DNA from: Ornithinibacillus bavariensis
Lineage (GTDB): Bacteria > Bacillota > Bacilli > Bacillales > Amphibacillaceae
DNA: 64,000 bases
Direction: 5' to 3'
NCBI RefSeq assembly: GCF_050433565.1
Contig: NZ_JBNPWZ010000002.1
Span: 62,001-126,000, forward strand
In this document: piece by piece, positions 19,301-27,018 of the stretch
Numbering within the stretch: the first letter of the stretch is position 1
Layout of the letters: every line of letters starts with the position of its first letter
The notes under the pieces: generated by a model
Databases searched by the model: none
What the model saw: only the letters and a program-made list of their open reading frames with translations
Told to the model about the DNA's origin: nothing
Translations under genes and position numbers: made by a program

Positions 19301-19487
19301 TTTACCTGTCGATAGTAGGATTAATATTACGTTTAACGTAAATGAAGTAATGAGAAAAGTAATTGAAGAACATAGGCTATTATTAGAAAGAAACCTATTA
19401 TTAAAAGAAATGTTTTTCGCTATGGATCCTGAGATGAAAAAAATTACTTTAGATGGCGAAAAAGTTGGCATTAAAATAGATATATAA
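16389..19487 (+). CDS. ileS: Isoleucyl-tRNA synthetase, type 2
   Basis: 1032 aa class I synthetase charging tRNA-Ile. The HIGH motif is HAGH (PHAGHVLG, about residue 54) and the KMSKS motif is QKMSKSKGN (about residue 595). The editing domain has GWTTTPWTLPANVG; zinc-like pairs CPSC and CDSC/CPAC are present. The sequence resembles the long eukaryotic-like IleRS2 branch (DTHGLPVELGVEKK, TALSSHEVAQGYK-like) and lacks the C-terminal zinc domain of housekeeping IleRS1 (about 920 aa). IleRS2 enzymes are known to resist mupirocin. A second ileS1 probably lies elsewhere (inference). Controlled by the T-box upstream; ATG follows AAGGAG. Confidence 0.92.
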   Translation: MGNERESESAVQREKRLSNLWKREETFKKSIENRKGREKFVLYEGPPTANGMPHAGHVLGRVIKDFIGRYKTMQGYQVIRKAGWDTHGLPVELGVEKKIGISGKKDIEAYGVEKFIAECKKSVFDYEREWRMFTEAIGYWVDMDNPYITLENNYIESVWYILATIHEKGLLTKGHRVTPYCPSCQTSLSSHEVAQGYKDVKDLSATVKFKVKGTNQEYFLGWTTTPWTLPANVGLAVHNDLEYVKVKQNDNVYIVAENLVEKVFKNDYEVLSNHKGSEFIGLHYEAPFDYLKLNKGHVVVAADFVTVTSGTGIVHLAPAYGEDDYRTVQENGLDFVNIVDQVGCYTEETGILAGKFAKDSDVAIIKMLSEKGLLFSKEKYEHSYPHCWRCDAPLLYYAMEGWFIKTTEIKEEIIQNNEQIHWHPEHMKHGRFGDFLENIVDWNIGRNRYWGTPLNVWICDSCNYEYTPKSIQDLKQNAKGKVSENLELHKPYVDQVLLFCPACNGEMKRTKEVVDVWFDSGSMPFAQYHYPFENKELFENQFPADVVVEGVDQTRGWFYSLLTVSTLFSGKPSYKRVLSLGHILDEDGQKMSKSKGNVINPMELVEKYGADALRWSLLVDSAPWTNKRFSANIVGQAKSKLVDTIANIYSFYSLYAEIDHFIPKKHGQGKKTLLDKWVLTRLNTVIKSVISHLDDYAFNPAAREIASFVDEVSNWYIRRSRHRFWSEEMNDDKLAAYHTLYEVLVSLSRLLAPFTPFITDDIHRVLTGNSVHLEDFPVIREDYIDLELEREMGGVLQVIELARSARNTANLKTKQPLYELIIVGKKQHISFLLKYSEIIRDEINVKKVIVKEISDAEDLFEYEVKPNYSTAGPRLGKDIRIVQMLLKELSEEECKRIIKKGYFDYLSEAGNALRLGIEDLLIRQKTKNGLEMTKNDTYTVFLNTEVDEELRKEGLARELIRAVQLYRKELNLPVDSRINITFNVNEVMRKVIEEHRLLLERNLLLKEMFFAMDPEMKKITLDGEKVGIKIDI

Positions 19488-19521
19488 TATAAGCTTTTTC
19501 TTAAATTCGGTTTAATAGAAT

Positions 19522-19565
19522 ACTCTCCTCGGACTAAGGAAAATAGTGCGAGGAGAGTCTTTTTT
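19522..19565 (+). terminator. Terminator of ileS
   Basis: Perfect 10-bp arms ACTCTCCTCG (19522-19531) and CGAGGAGAGT (19549-19558), then CTTTTTT. Confidence 0.9.
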
Positions 19566-20595
19566 AAAAATCAATTGCATGATAAATTTCACCAATAATT
19601 CCTTCCATTTGGTGAACACCAAGTTCTGAATTTGTCATTATAACGACACCTTTTCCTATATAAGGATATGCTGCCAACATACATTGAAAACCAATACCCC
19701 AACCAAGTGATGAAATCTCTAACCCATTTTCTGTTTCACTTAAAAAGCAGCCTAATCCAGTCCAGCTTTTACCACCCTGTGGGCTAATGAATTCTTTTGC
19801 CGTTCTTTTAGAGATTCCAAGTTTACTTTTCCCATTTATTGCATTCATTAGTTCTATCAATAATTTTGCCAAGTCTGAAGCAGTTGCCCATAATCCTGAA
19901 GCAGCAGGGTATGGATAGATAGGGATTTTTCCATTAACTAAGCTACCATATTTGTTATGACCACTAGATATGGTTTCTTTTGGAATTTTGGTAGTGTTAA
20001 AGGTACTATGGTTCATTTTCAATGGGGTAAAGATGAATTCGTTGACGATTTCCCCATAAGGTCTTCCAGTAACATCCTCAATTAGCAGTTGAATGACACA
20101 ATAACCGGCATCCGAATAAGAAAACTCACTACCAGGAACTTGTTTTACTTCAATAGGGACTTTACAATATGGTGTTTTTCCTTCTAATAGTTCGACGATA
20201 GAGGGTACTCCAAAGGAAGAATTAAATTCTGTGAAACTACCTTTAGGATCGATGATACCAGATTGATGACTAAGTAGGTGTCGTAATGTAACCTTTTTGT
20301 TTTTTGTAAACTCATTGCAAGGAACCTTCCAGGATATCAATTGTTGATTTACATCCTCGTCTAAATTAAGAATGTCTTGTTCTGTTAGTTTCATTACTAG
20401 TAACCCGGTTAGAAATTTACTTATGGAACATGCACTAAAAATAGAGTTGTTATCGGCTTTTCTTTCAGAATTTGCCTCAAGTACACCAAAGTTCTTTGTA
20501 AAACTGATCTCATAATTGTTTAGTAAAGCAATGCTAAGACCTATTACATTATAATGTTTCATTCGGTTCTCCACATTAATATTAGTTTGTTCCAT
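19564..20595 (-). CDS. Serine hydrolase, beta-lactamase/penicillin-binding-protein-like
   Basis: 343 aa class C-type fold. The SxxK nucleophile is in FSACSISKFLTG (about residues 55-65); the second motif is YSD in SEFSYSDAGY; the region GLGCFLSETENGLEISSLGWGIGFQC occupies the third-motif area, without a clear KTG. No signal peptide, so probably cytoplasmic, like many esterase-type members. The second ATG (20595) is chosen because AAGGAG lies 7 bases upstream, but 1 base from the ATG at 20601. Substrate unknown; not evidence of beta-lactam resistance. Confidence 0.85.
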   Translation of the reverse strand: MEQTNINVENRMKHYNVIGLSIALLNNYEISFTKNFGVLEANSERKADNNSIFSACSISKFLTGLLVMKLTEQDILNLDEDVNQQLISWKVPCNEFTKNKKVTLRHLLSHQSGIIDPKGSFTEFNSSFGVPSIVELLEGKTPYCKVPIEVKQVPGSEFSYSDAGYCVIQLLIEDVTGRPYGEIVNEFIFTPLKMNHSTFNTTKIPKETISSGHNKYGSLVNGKIPIYPYPAASGLWATASDLAKLLIELMNAINGKSKLGISKRTAKEFISPQGGKSWTGLGCFLSETENGLEISSLGWGIGFQCMLAAYPYIGKGVVIMTNSELGVHQMEGIIGEIYHAIDF

Positions 20596-20799
20596 GCACA
20601 TTCTCCTTATTAAGTTATCCTACTAGCAGAATAACACGAATGTACGTTCTTGTATATGGTTAAGCTAGTATTTTTATGTTTTGCCATCTCCAAAAGTGAT
20701 TTGATAATTTTAATAATCATAATGACATATATATATTGCAAAATGACAAAAATAAATGTATTATAAGTATAACAATAAAAACGATGGGGGGAATCCTTT

Positions 20800-21333
20800 A
20801 TGGAATGGTTTAAGAAAAAGAAGATAAGTGATGAGCGCATTATTAATATTCAGAATAAAATTTTTAAGGAAATATATTATTTAATTCTCGTGATTTGCAG
20901 TGTATCCATCTTATTAAAAATCTATTATTTTAACTTCGATATTAACCACATCCTAACAGAATTAGTTATTTTAATTCTTGGTGGACTATACTACACCTTC
21001 CGAACAGTTCAGCTTGGAATATTCTCAGATGAGGTTGAGATCCACGATAGAACAAGTAAATGGACAATGACTAAGAAAAATATTATGTTCATCCTAGCTC
21101 TCGTTATTATCTTAGCTATTATTACGGGGCTGAACAGTGCTATTAATTATAGGGAAGGTACATCCCAGTCCATATACTATTTTATTTTAGTTTTTTTCGT
21201 AACAATATTGATCAATGTACCTGTCTTTATGCTAGTCTTTGTAGTTGGCCATGAAATAGCAAGAAGTAGGAGTAAAAAAGTAATTGAAAAGCAGTTAGAA
21301 GAGCTTGACGGTGATGACAATGAAAAATATTAA
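20800..21333 (+). CDS. DUF6773-like four-helix membrane protein
   Basis: 177 aa. Helices at about residues 24-42, 50-68, 92-112 and 125-150, with an intermediate DEVEIHDRTSKWTMTKKN loop. Starts with a Lys-rich cytoplasmic end behind GGGGGGAAT. The last 14 bases overlap the following Xre-type regulator, an arrangement common for this family, in which a small membrane protein and a DNA-binding protein form a two-gene unit. Function unknown. Confidence 0.7.
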   Translation: MEWFKKKKISDERIINIQNKIFKEIYYLILVICSVSILLKIYYFNFDINHILTELVILILGGLYYTFRTVQLGIFSDEVEIHDRTSKWTMTKKNIMFILALVIILAIITGLNSAINYREGTSQSIYYFILVFFVTILINVPVFMLVFVVGHEIARSRSKKVIEKQLEELDGDDNEKY

Positions 21334-21517
21334 AATGAAAATAGCGCGTGTAGAGCATGACTTGTCTCAAGAGGAATTAGCTAAACGAGTGGGTGTTTCT
21401 AGACAAACAATTGGTCTAATAGAATTAGGGAAATATAATCCCACACTTAGCCTGTGCAAAGCCATTTGTAGAGCTTTAGATAAAACGTTAGACGAATTAT
21501 TCTGGGAAGAAGAATAA
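21320..21517 (+). CDS. Xre-family helix-turn-helix regulator
   Basis: About 65 aa, nearly all helix-turn-helix: LSQEELAKRVGVSRQTIGLIELGKYNPTLSLCKAICRALDKTLDELFW. This single-domain type (YgzD-like) commonly accompanies small membrane proteins. ATG 21320 is the likely start; in-frame TTG 21305 and ATG 21314 are alternatives. Overlap with the membrane protein gene implies coupled translation. Probably represses its own operon (inference). Confidence 0.85.
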   Translation: MKNIKMKIARVEHDLSQEELAKRVGVSRQTIGLIELGKYNPTLSLCKAICRALDKTLDELFWEEE

Positions 21518-21527
21518 AGGGAGGATT

Positions 21528-21732
21528 GTATAAAAGCAGAAACCCATTCCCTACTATTTTTTACGGATTGGGTGAAATATTCTCTCTTTGTCAACACCCT
21601 ACTAGAGGTAAATTTTACTGGTGGACCAATGGTTGAAGGAATGACAATACAGTTTTCTATATTCGTATAGCTAGTATATTCGTTCTAACGCTTGCGTTTG
21701 TCTTCATTAAAAAGCGAGATGTGAATATCTAA
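21528..21732 (+). pseudogene. Degraded membrane-protein fragment
   Basis: Two pieces in different frames: one reading VNTLLEVNFTGGPMVEG then stopping, another reading IRIASIFVLTLAFVFIKKRDVNI and a stop at 21730-21732. The second looks like the last helix and KKRD tail of ABC-2-type permeases. The join needs a frameshift near 21660. It follows the Xre gene behind a GGGAGG site, so it may be the remains of an operon gene. Identity uncertain. Confidence 0.4.
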
Positions 21733-21735
21733 CGT

Positions 21736-21791
21736 AATAAAGGTAAGTTCTTTTGCTTTTGTTTAAAGTAATAGAGCCTACCTTTATTTTT
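21736..21791 (+). terminator. Possible terminator after the degraded gene
   Basis: AATAAAGGTA (21736-21745) and TACCTTTATT (21779-21788) are complementary, with a 33-base loop and T-rich end. The rest of the gap 21518-21913 holds only the gene fragment and a ribosome site. Confidence 0.5.
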
Positions 21792-21913
21792 GCTTCAAAA
21801 TAACCTAAACCGTAGATAAAAGTGATATTATTGTAATGAAAAGTCATAATATTTAAAAACGGATGCAATCATGAGGTAGTTTAATACAAATATTACTGAA
21901 AGGAGTTCCTGTA

Positions 21914-22297
21914 ATGGTGTTAATAAGGATAGCTGAAATTCTCCTTGGTCTTATTTTTCTTGGAGCGGGCTTGAATGGTTATGTTGTCTTATTCGGCTTC
22001 GAGCCATTTGCACCAACTAGTCCTGCTGCAACAGAGTTCTTGGGGGATGGCTATTTATTGGCAATGGAAAAAGGTGTGGAGATAATAGCGGGAGTCTTAC
22101 TACTAATTCGCCGATTTGTTCCACTAGTATTAATCGTTCTGGCTAGCCTAATCGTCAATATAATAGCGTTCCACCTGTTTGTTGATATAGACTTACTTTG
22201 GTTAGCGATAGTGGTAGCTGTATTAGAAGGGGTATTGTTATGGTGCTACCGCAGAAGTTACAAGGGTCTATTGGTTAGTAAGACAAAATTAGAATAA
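21914..22297 (+). CDS. DoxX-like small membrane protein
   Basis: 127 aa with four predicted helices. The N-terminal RIAEILLGLIFLGAGLNGYV, GYLLAMEKGVEIIAGVLLLI and a C-terminal cluster before WCYRRSYKG match the layout of DoxX-type proteins. ATG follows AAAGGAG by 8-9 bases. It is 24 bp upstream of the DinB gene and probably co-transcribed. Role unknown; some DoxX proteins act with redox enzymes. Confidence 0.7.
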   Translation: MVLIRIAEILLGLIFLGAGLNGYVVLFGFEPFAPTSPAATEFLGDGYLLAMEKGVEIIAGVLLLIRRFVPLVLIVLASLIVNIIAFHLFVDIDLLWLAIVVAVLEGVLLWCYRRSYKGLLVSKTKLE

Positions 22298-22321
22298 ATT
22301 TGAAAAGTAGAGGGGAGCTTT

Positions 22322-22819
22322 ATGAGTAACTTAATTCGTAATAGCTTGGAACAAACTCGTGAGGAGCTTTTGCAGGAGATTACATCATTAACCTTTGAGG
22401 AGTTAAACAGAAAACCGAATATGGAGACATGGAGTGTTGCTCAAAATTGTCACCACCTATATTTAACAGAAATCGCCACTGTAAGAGCAATTAAATGGGG
22501 ATTAAAGGAGGGGAAGGAGTCTGATGACAGAAGGAAAAATATTCAGCTTATACTAGACAGAACAGTAAAATATCCTGCCCCCAGTGTGGTAGAGCCCTCC
22601 GAGGAATCTTTAGAGCTGGAGCAATTAAAAGAAATGTTAGCTGATTCAAGGAAGCAATTACTTGAAACAGTTAATAGCTTGGAAGACTTATCTGAATTAA
22701 CGAGGAAGGTGGTTAAACATCCTGCTTTTGGTACAATGGCATTAGACCAATGGGTAGAATTATTACCCTTGCACGAACAACGTCATCTTTCTCAAATAAG
22801 AGAAACCTTGAAAGAATAG
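22322..22819 (+). CDS. DinB-family protein
   Basis: 165 aa, the normal length for the DinB/YfiT four-helix bundle. The likely metal ligands are in NCHHLYLTE (residues 43-51) and the C-terminal HEQRHLSQI pair, giving the usual three-histidine site. It lacks a recognisable catalytic extension; many members are thiol transferases or of unknown function. ATG follows GAGGGGAG. Ends at a strong terminator shared with the opposing gene. Confidence 0.82.
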   Translation: MSNLIRNSLEQTREELLQEITSLTFEELNRKPNMETWSVAQNCHHLYLTEIATVRAIKWGLKEGKESDDRRKNIQLILDRTVKYPAPSVVEPSEESLELEQLKEMLADSRKQLLETVNSLEDLSELTRKVVKHPAFGTMALDQWVELLPLHEQRHLSQIRETLKE

Positions 22820-22824
22820 TTGCA

Positions 22825-22874
22825 TGCTAGGCGACACATTGACTGATTGCTCTCAATCAATGTAGCGTCTAGCA
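22825..22874. terminator. Bidirectional terminator between convergent genes
   Basis: Long hairpin, TGCTAGGCG paired with GCGTCTAGCA-type sequence and an inner ACATTGA/TCAATGT stem. It sits between the DinB stop (22819) and the stop of the minus-strand membrane gene (22884). Confidence 0.75.
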
Positions 22875-22883
22875 TTACTATTT

Positions 22884-23174
22884 TTATTGATTTTTTTTCT
22901 TGTTTCGCTTTCTTTTATAGGCAAGCCAGGTGGTCTTTAAGGAAGAATATACACCAATTGCAGCAGTACCGTAAAACCCTCCCATAAACAGCCCGGCAAT
23001 TAGATCATGACGGTGGCTAATAAATATGGAAATAAGGAATCCAATAATAGTCGCAATGGTTGGAAAATACTTGCGTGGAATTGGGAATAGTTTAAAAAAT
23101 TGTGTTAGGATAACGGTTAAGGGAACCGCAATAACAGCATCCCAAAAATTAGTATGGATGTCTGGGAAATTCAT
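22884..23174 (-). CDS. Small holin-like membrane protein of unknown function
   Basis: 96 aa. Three hydrophobic segments (about residues 14-32, 38-54, 60-76) and a highly basic tail YKRKRNKKKNQ. Size and layout resemble holin-like proteins, but no family is certain. ATG preceded by GAAAGGAAT. Its start overlaps the stop of a short upstream reading frame (23171-23299) as ATGA, which suggests coupling. Confidence 0.6.
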   Translation of the reverse strand: MNFPDIHTNFWDAVIAVPLTVILTQFFKLFPIPRKYFPTIATIIGFLISIFISHRHDLIAGLFMGGFYGTAAIGVYSSLKTTWLAYKRKRNKKKNQ

Positions 23175-23299
23175 ATTTTGTATTCCTTTCGTGATTTAAT
23201 TAGGTTACTTTGCTTTAGTTTGTGGATAATAGATTGTTCTATTCGACGGAAATAAATAAGGGTTGTCCAAATGCAAAAAATAGTACCAAGATGAAACAC
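23171..23299 (-). CDS. Possible small membrane protein upstream of the holin-like gene
   Basis: 42 codons from a GTG at 23299, one hydrophobic helix (FHLGTIFCIWTTLIYF) then a basic tail. The frame stays open up to 23332, where a TAG closes it, and helix-like sequence continues upstream of the GTG, so this may be a truncated remnant. No convincing ribosome site. Its TGA overlaps the next ATG. Real or decayed is unclear. Confidence 0.35.
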   Translation of the reverse strand: MFHLGTIFCIWTTLIYFRRIEQSIIHKLKQSNLIKSRKEYKI

Positions 23300-23358
23300 A
23301 ATAGTAAGAGCAACAACTAGGATATGGTTATTCTAAAAATAGTGTAAGGAGGTAATAT

Positions 23359-24204
23359 ATGAGGTCTCCCTATCCAAAAAAATTTAAAAGGAAAATGTGG
23401 TTATTTCTCGGCACACTATTAATTCTTGGAACATCGGCAAAAGCCTATTTTGACACGAATGTATTCAAGATCAATAAAGTCCAATTTCAAACAAATAAAA
23501 TTGCTGCAGGGTCTAAAATAACGGTTTTACAGATAAGTGATGTACATAATAAGATTTCCCGTAGCCAGCATGAAAAACTGATTGAGGCAGTAATAAGAGT
23601 GAATCCGGATGTAATTGTATTAACAGGTGACTTAGTTGATCGAACTACAGCAGATTTAACCAATGTATTCTTATTCATTGAACAGCTGGTAAAAGTTAAT
23701 CAAAATACCTTTTTCGTGACTGGTAATCATGAAAGGGATAATAGCAATGTTGATGAATTATTAGCTGGATTGGCGGATCGTGGTGTCACAGTACTTAGCA
23801 ATAGTAATACAGAAATCATGATTGGGGATTCAACGATTAATCTTGTAGGAATAGATAATGAATCGACCAATCATGAAAATATGAATCTAGCATTTTCTGG
23901 TATAAAGCACGAAAAATATACCATTTTACTTTCTCATTCACCTGGTGTAGTAATAAACTATCAGGATATCCCAGCTGACTTAATATTAAATGGTCATACA
24001 CATGGGGGACAGATAAGGTTACCATTGGTTGGTGCAATTGTAGCTCCAAATCAAGGATATTTTCCTAAATACGATAAAGGTACCTTTGAAATAGGATCTG
24101 AACAGTATATATATATTGACAGTGGTCTTGGGACGAGTGTTGCACCAGTGAGATTTTGGAATCAGAGCCAGATAAGTTTGATTGAGATTAATGGATCTAA
24201 CTAA
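23359..24204 (+). CDS. Membrane-anchored metallophosphoesterase (YkuE/YaeI-like)
   Basis: 281 aa. An N-terminal anchor (about residues 12-30) is followed by a calcineurin-like fold with all metal motifs: DVH (Asp61, His63), LTGDLVDR, TGNHE, SHSPG and GHTHGGQ. The C-terminal IYIDSGLGTSVAPVRFW is typical of YkuE-type proteins, some of which act on lipid intermediates outside the membrane. ATG behind AAGGAGGT. Monocistronic; divergent from the holin-like gene. Confidence 0.9.
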   Translation: MRSPYPKKFKRKMWLFLGTLLILGTSAKAYFDTNVFKINKVQFQTNKIAAGSKITVLQISDVHNKISRSQHEKLIEAVIRVNPDVIVLTGDLVDRTTADLTNVFLFIEQLVKVNQNTFFVTGNHERDNSNVDELLAGLADRGVTVLSNSNTEIMIGDSTINLVGIDNESTNHENMNLAFSGIKHEKYTILLSHSPGVVINYQDIPADLILNGHTHGGQIRLPLVGAIVAPNQGYFPKYDKGTFEIGSEQYIYIDSGLGTSVAPVRFWNQSQISLIEINGSN

Positions 24205-24388
24205 AACTGGCCCCAAAAATGTAGTTTAGTAGATCGAGAGAGTGATGTAGCGGATCCATTCTACTAGGAAAGAGAAATATTTATCTCAGTCTATAAAAAG
24301 AAATAACATTCTACTATTATACGGCTTATGGAACTTCGATTATAATGAAAGAGTAATGATTTAAATGCGACAGTGAGGGAGAGAAATC

Positions 24389-25333
24389 ATGATACATATT
24401 GGTATAGTTGGACTAGGTGCTATTGGACAGCGTTTATTAAATAGATTTAAGGGTCATCCAGAAGTTCAAGTGGTTGCAATATGTGACCAGATAGATTCAT
24501 TAGTCACAGAAACTGCAGCAGAACTTGGTAATGTAGGGACCTATAAGAAGCATCAGGAATTAATTGCTGATCCTAGAGTGGAATTGGTATATGTGGCGGT
24601 ACCACCTAAATTCCATCATCAGGTTGCCATGGACGTATTACAGGCAAAAAAACATGTTCTGTGTGAAAAGCCGTTAGCAAACTCATTAGAAGAGGCAGAT
24701 GAATTGCGGAAAGCTGCTAAGGAAGCAAATGTAATACATGCGATGAATTTCCCGTTAAATTATGAAGAGGCTGCAATTAAGTTTGCTGAGCTAATCGATC
24801 AAAATTATATTGGTAAGTTACGACGGTTGCAGCTTACTATGCATTTTCCAGAATGGCCACGCCCATGGCAGAGAAATGCATGGGTAGCTGGCCGTGAGCA
24901 AGGTGGCTTTGTACTTGAAGTGGGAGTGCATTTTATTCAGCAAACCTTAAAGATATTTGGTGATATTACAAACATTACTGCTAAACTAGAATTACCCACT
25001 GATCCAAATAAATGTGAGACAGGAATTATCGCATCAGCAGAGCTTCTTGATGGTACACCAGTCCTAATTGAAGGATTAAGCCAATTTGTTGGGAAGGAAT
25101 TTATTGGTTTCACCGCATATGGTACGGAAGGAATCCTTTCACTGGATAATTGGGGAGAGCTTCGAGGTGGGAAGAACGGTGAGGAATTGCAGGTTATTTC
25201 ATATGAAACTGTTCAATCAAAGAACTTAATTGATGAATTGATTAAGGCTATCAGTGGTCAGCAAGCAGAAATCTATGACTTTGAAGTGGGCTATAAATCC
25301 CAAGAGATATTAGAAAAGCTACGCAAACTTTAA
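24389..25333 (+). CDS. Gfo/Idh/MocA family oxidoreductase
   Basis: 314 aa. NAD(P)-binding motif GLGAIGQRLL at residues 7-16, the family motif CEKPLANSLEEA (Lys near residue 94), then the C-terminal alpha/beta domain including GGFVLEVGVHFIQQTLKIFG, in which His may act in catalysis. Substrates are usually sugars or inositols; nothing nearby specifies one. ATG follows GAGGGAG. Ends at a strong terminator. Confidence 0.87.
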   Translation: MIHIGIVGLGAIGQRLLNRFKGHPEVQVVAICDQIDSLVTETAAELGNVGTYKKHQELIADPRVELVYVAVPPKFHHQVAMDVLQAKKHVLCEKPLANSLEEADELRKAAKEANVIHAMNFPLNYEEAAIKFAELIDQNYIGKLRRLQLTMHFPEWPRPWQRNAWVAGREQGGFVLEVGVHFIQQTLKIFGDITNITAKLELPTDPNKCETGIIASAELLDGTPVLIEGLSQFVGKEFIGFTAYGTEGILSLDNWGELRGGKNGEELQVISYETVQSKNLIDELIKAISGQQAEIYDFEVGYKSQEILEKLRKL

Positions 25334-25337
25334 TCAT

Positions 25338-25373
25338 AAAAAACCTCTTCAATAAAAAGTGAAGAGGTTTTTT
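25338..25373 (+). terminator. Terminator of the oxidoreductase gene
   Basis: AAACCTCTTC and GAAGAGGTTT arms with a 10-base loop and six T. Confidence 0.9.
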
Positions 25374-25469
25374 GCTACGTGAAATAGAGTAAAAGTAATA
25401 AGATATCTGTTTATAAATTTTATTTATGCTATGATAGATTCAATATGCCTAGAGGATAGGGATGAATCT

Positions 25470-26198
25470 ATGAATATACCAATACTATTTGAGGATAATC
25501 ATCTCCTTTTTATTCAAAAACCGGTAAATATCCCAGTTCAGGAGGATAGTAGCCGAGACTTGGATGTATTAACAATCCTTAAAGATGATATTAAAAGACG
25601 TTATCAAAAGCCAGGCAATGTATATTTAGGATTAGTTCATCGGCTAGATCGACCTGTTGGTGGTGTGATGGTTTTTGCAAAAACTTCCAAGGCTGCTTCG
25701 AGATTATCGGATATGATGAGAAGACATGTTATAGAGCGAAATTATTTGGCAGTTGTAAGAGGGATTCCAGAAAAGAAAAAGGGGCAATTGGTCCATTACT
25801 TATATAAAGACAGACGGAAAAATCAGGTATTTGCAGTTTCTCCCAATCATAAAGATGCCAAAAAGGCCGTTCTAGAGTATGAAGTAATTGGTTCGAAAAA
25901 AGGATTGAGTCTCCTTGCTGTTAATCTAATTACTGGCCGACCTCACCAAATTCGGGTACAGCTATCCACTAGTGGAAATCCAATTTATGGGGATCAAAAA
26001 TATGGTCATGGTGTAAATCAAACTGGAGAGCAAATTGCCCTTTGGTCCTATTCGATATATATGGAACATCCTGTTAAAAAGGAGCCATTGGGAGTAAACG
26101 CTTTTCCTTCCGATACTTACCCATGGAATTTGTGGGAGGAGATAGATCTGAAACAAATTAATAAGACGCATTCCTCTTTTAAAGACCTTTTGATTTAA
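25470..26198 (+). CDS. RluA-family RNA pseudouridine synthase
   Basis: 242 aa. Catalytic motif HRLDRPVGGVMVFAKTS with Asp60, then GRPHQIRVQL near the C-terminus, as in RluA enzymes that isomerise uridine in rRNA or tRNA. No S4 domain, and the opening ILFEDNHLLFIQKPVNIPVQ is the usual first strand. ATG 25470 is preferred: an AGAGGA site precedes it, while the earlier ATG 25431 sits at a -10-like TATGCT (25425-25430). Target base unknown. The 3' end lies inside a terminator hairpin. Confidence 0.88.
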   Translation: MNIPILFEDNHLLFIQKPVNIPVQEDSSRDLDVLTILKDDIKRRYQKPGNVYLGLVHRLDRPVGGVMVFAKTSKAASRLSDMMRRHVIERNYLAVVRGIPEKKKGQLVHYLYKDRRKNQVFAVSPNHKDAKKAVLEYEVIGSKKGLSLLAVNLITGRPHQIRVQLSTSGNPIYGDQKYGHGVNQTGEQIALWSYSIYMEHPVKKEPLGVNAFPSDTYPWNLWEEIDLKQINKTHSSFKDLLI

Positions 26199-26213
26199 AA
26201 GAGGAATGCGTCT
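26164..26213 (+). terminator. Hairpin with 20-bp perfect arms overlapping the rluA-like stop
   Basis: Positions 26164-26183 and 26194-26213 are perfect complements around a 10-base loop; the stop codon (26196-26198) is inside the second arm. The tail ATTTGTG is only moderately T-rich, so it may also act as a 3' stability element. Confidence 0.7.
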
Positions 26214-26299
26214 ATTTGTGTTGTTTTATTTGAACTAAAGAGTGTACTTATTCAGATTTGATTTCGGCATTCCATTCTTTATCAGAGAGTAGTTTCTGC

Positions 26300-27001
26300 T
26301 TAAGGTACTCTCTCAAATTTCAGATAAGATAAATTATCAATCTTTAATTTCTGTCCTTCTTTTAACTGGATATTAACAGCTGTTTCGGGGTTGCTATTTA
26401 AGAATTCGAAAACTCTAGGAGACTTTCCTTTTTCAAATAGTTGTAGATCTCCAAGTGCAAATCCAGATTCAGTAGTAATCGAATAGTCTCCAGGTTCTAT
26501 ATCTTTTCCAACCTCCCAAATACCGGCAGTTAGTTCATTTGTGATCCCAGTAGGAACAGGGGTAATAATAGCTTGATCTATCCCATCAAAATGGACAGTA
26601 TGGGAACCGTTTAAATCAACGGTTACAGTATCTACACCGAACCCCATGTCCAAGAGAGTTTCATATAAAAGAACTCCATCAGTATCATATATGAGAACTC
26701 TTCCTGACTGTGGTTTACCAGTTAAATTCTCTTCGGCTGTAATTATGTATCGTCCTTCGGGAGGAGTGATATCCTCGCCCTGTGCTGTTATTGGACCAAC
26801 GATAAGTTCTGTTGCTTTAGAATTACTTCTGTCAATTGTATCATAAATGGTACTACTGACTTCACCTATTATTTCATCTTTTTCCGTTCCAATTATTTCA
26901 TGATTCTCTTCATATGCCAATAATTTCTCTGAGGGCTGTTGTCCGCAACCGGTTAGAACGAATAAACTTGTAATAGCTGCGAGTAAAAGTATTCGATTCA
27001 T
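26300..27001 (-). CDS. Lipoprotein of an ABC-2 exporter operon
   Basis: 233 aa. Signal peptide MNRILLLAAITSLFVLTGC with lipobox LTGC, so anchored outside the membrane. The mature part has beta-rich segments ending in GDYSITTESG and a C-terminal LQLKEGQ-like strand; no catalytic motif recognised. GGAGGG 6 bases before the ATG at 27001 decides the start over 27022, which overlaps the ATPase stop. Last gene of a four-gene operon. Immunity or accessory lipoprotein is an inference. Confidence 0.75.
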   Translation of the reverse strand: MNRILLLAAITSLFVLTGCGQQPSEKLLAYEENHEIIGTEKDEIIGEVSSTIYDTIDRSNSKATELIVGPITAQGEDITPPEGRYIITAEENLTGKPQSGRVLIYDTDGVLLYETLLDMGFGVDTVTVDLNGSHTVHFDGIDQAIITPVPTGITNELTAGIWEVGKDIEPGDYSITTESGFALGDLQLFEKGKSPRVFEFLNSNPETAVNIQLKEGQKLKIDNLSYLKFERVP

Positions 27002-27018
27002 AATAGTCCCTCCAATGG

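Noticed and set aside
20610..20840. 76-codon minus-strand frame before the DUF6773-like gene
   Set aside because: Covers the promoter region and start of that gene; no ribosome site.
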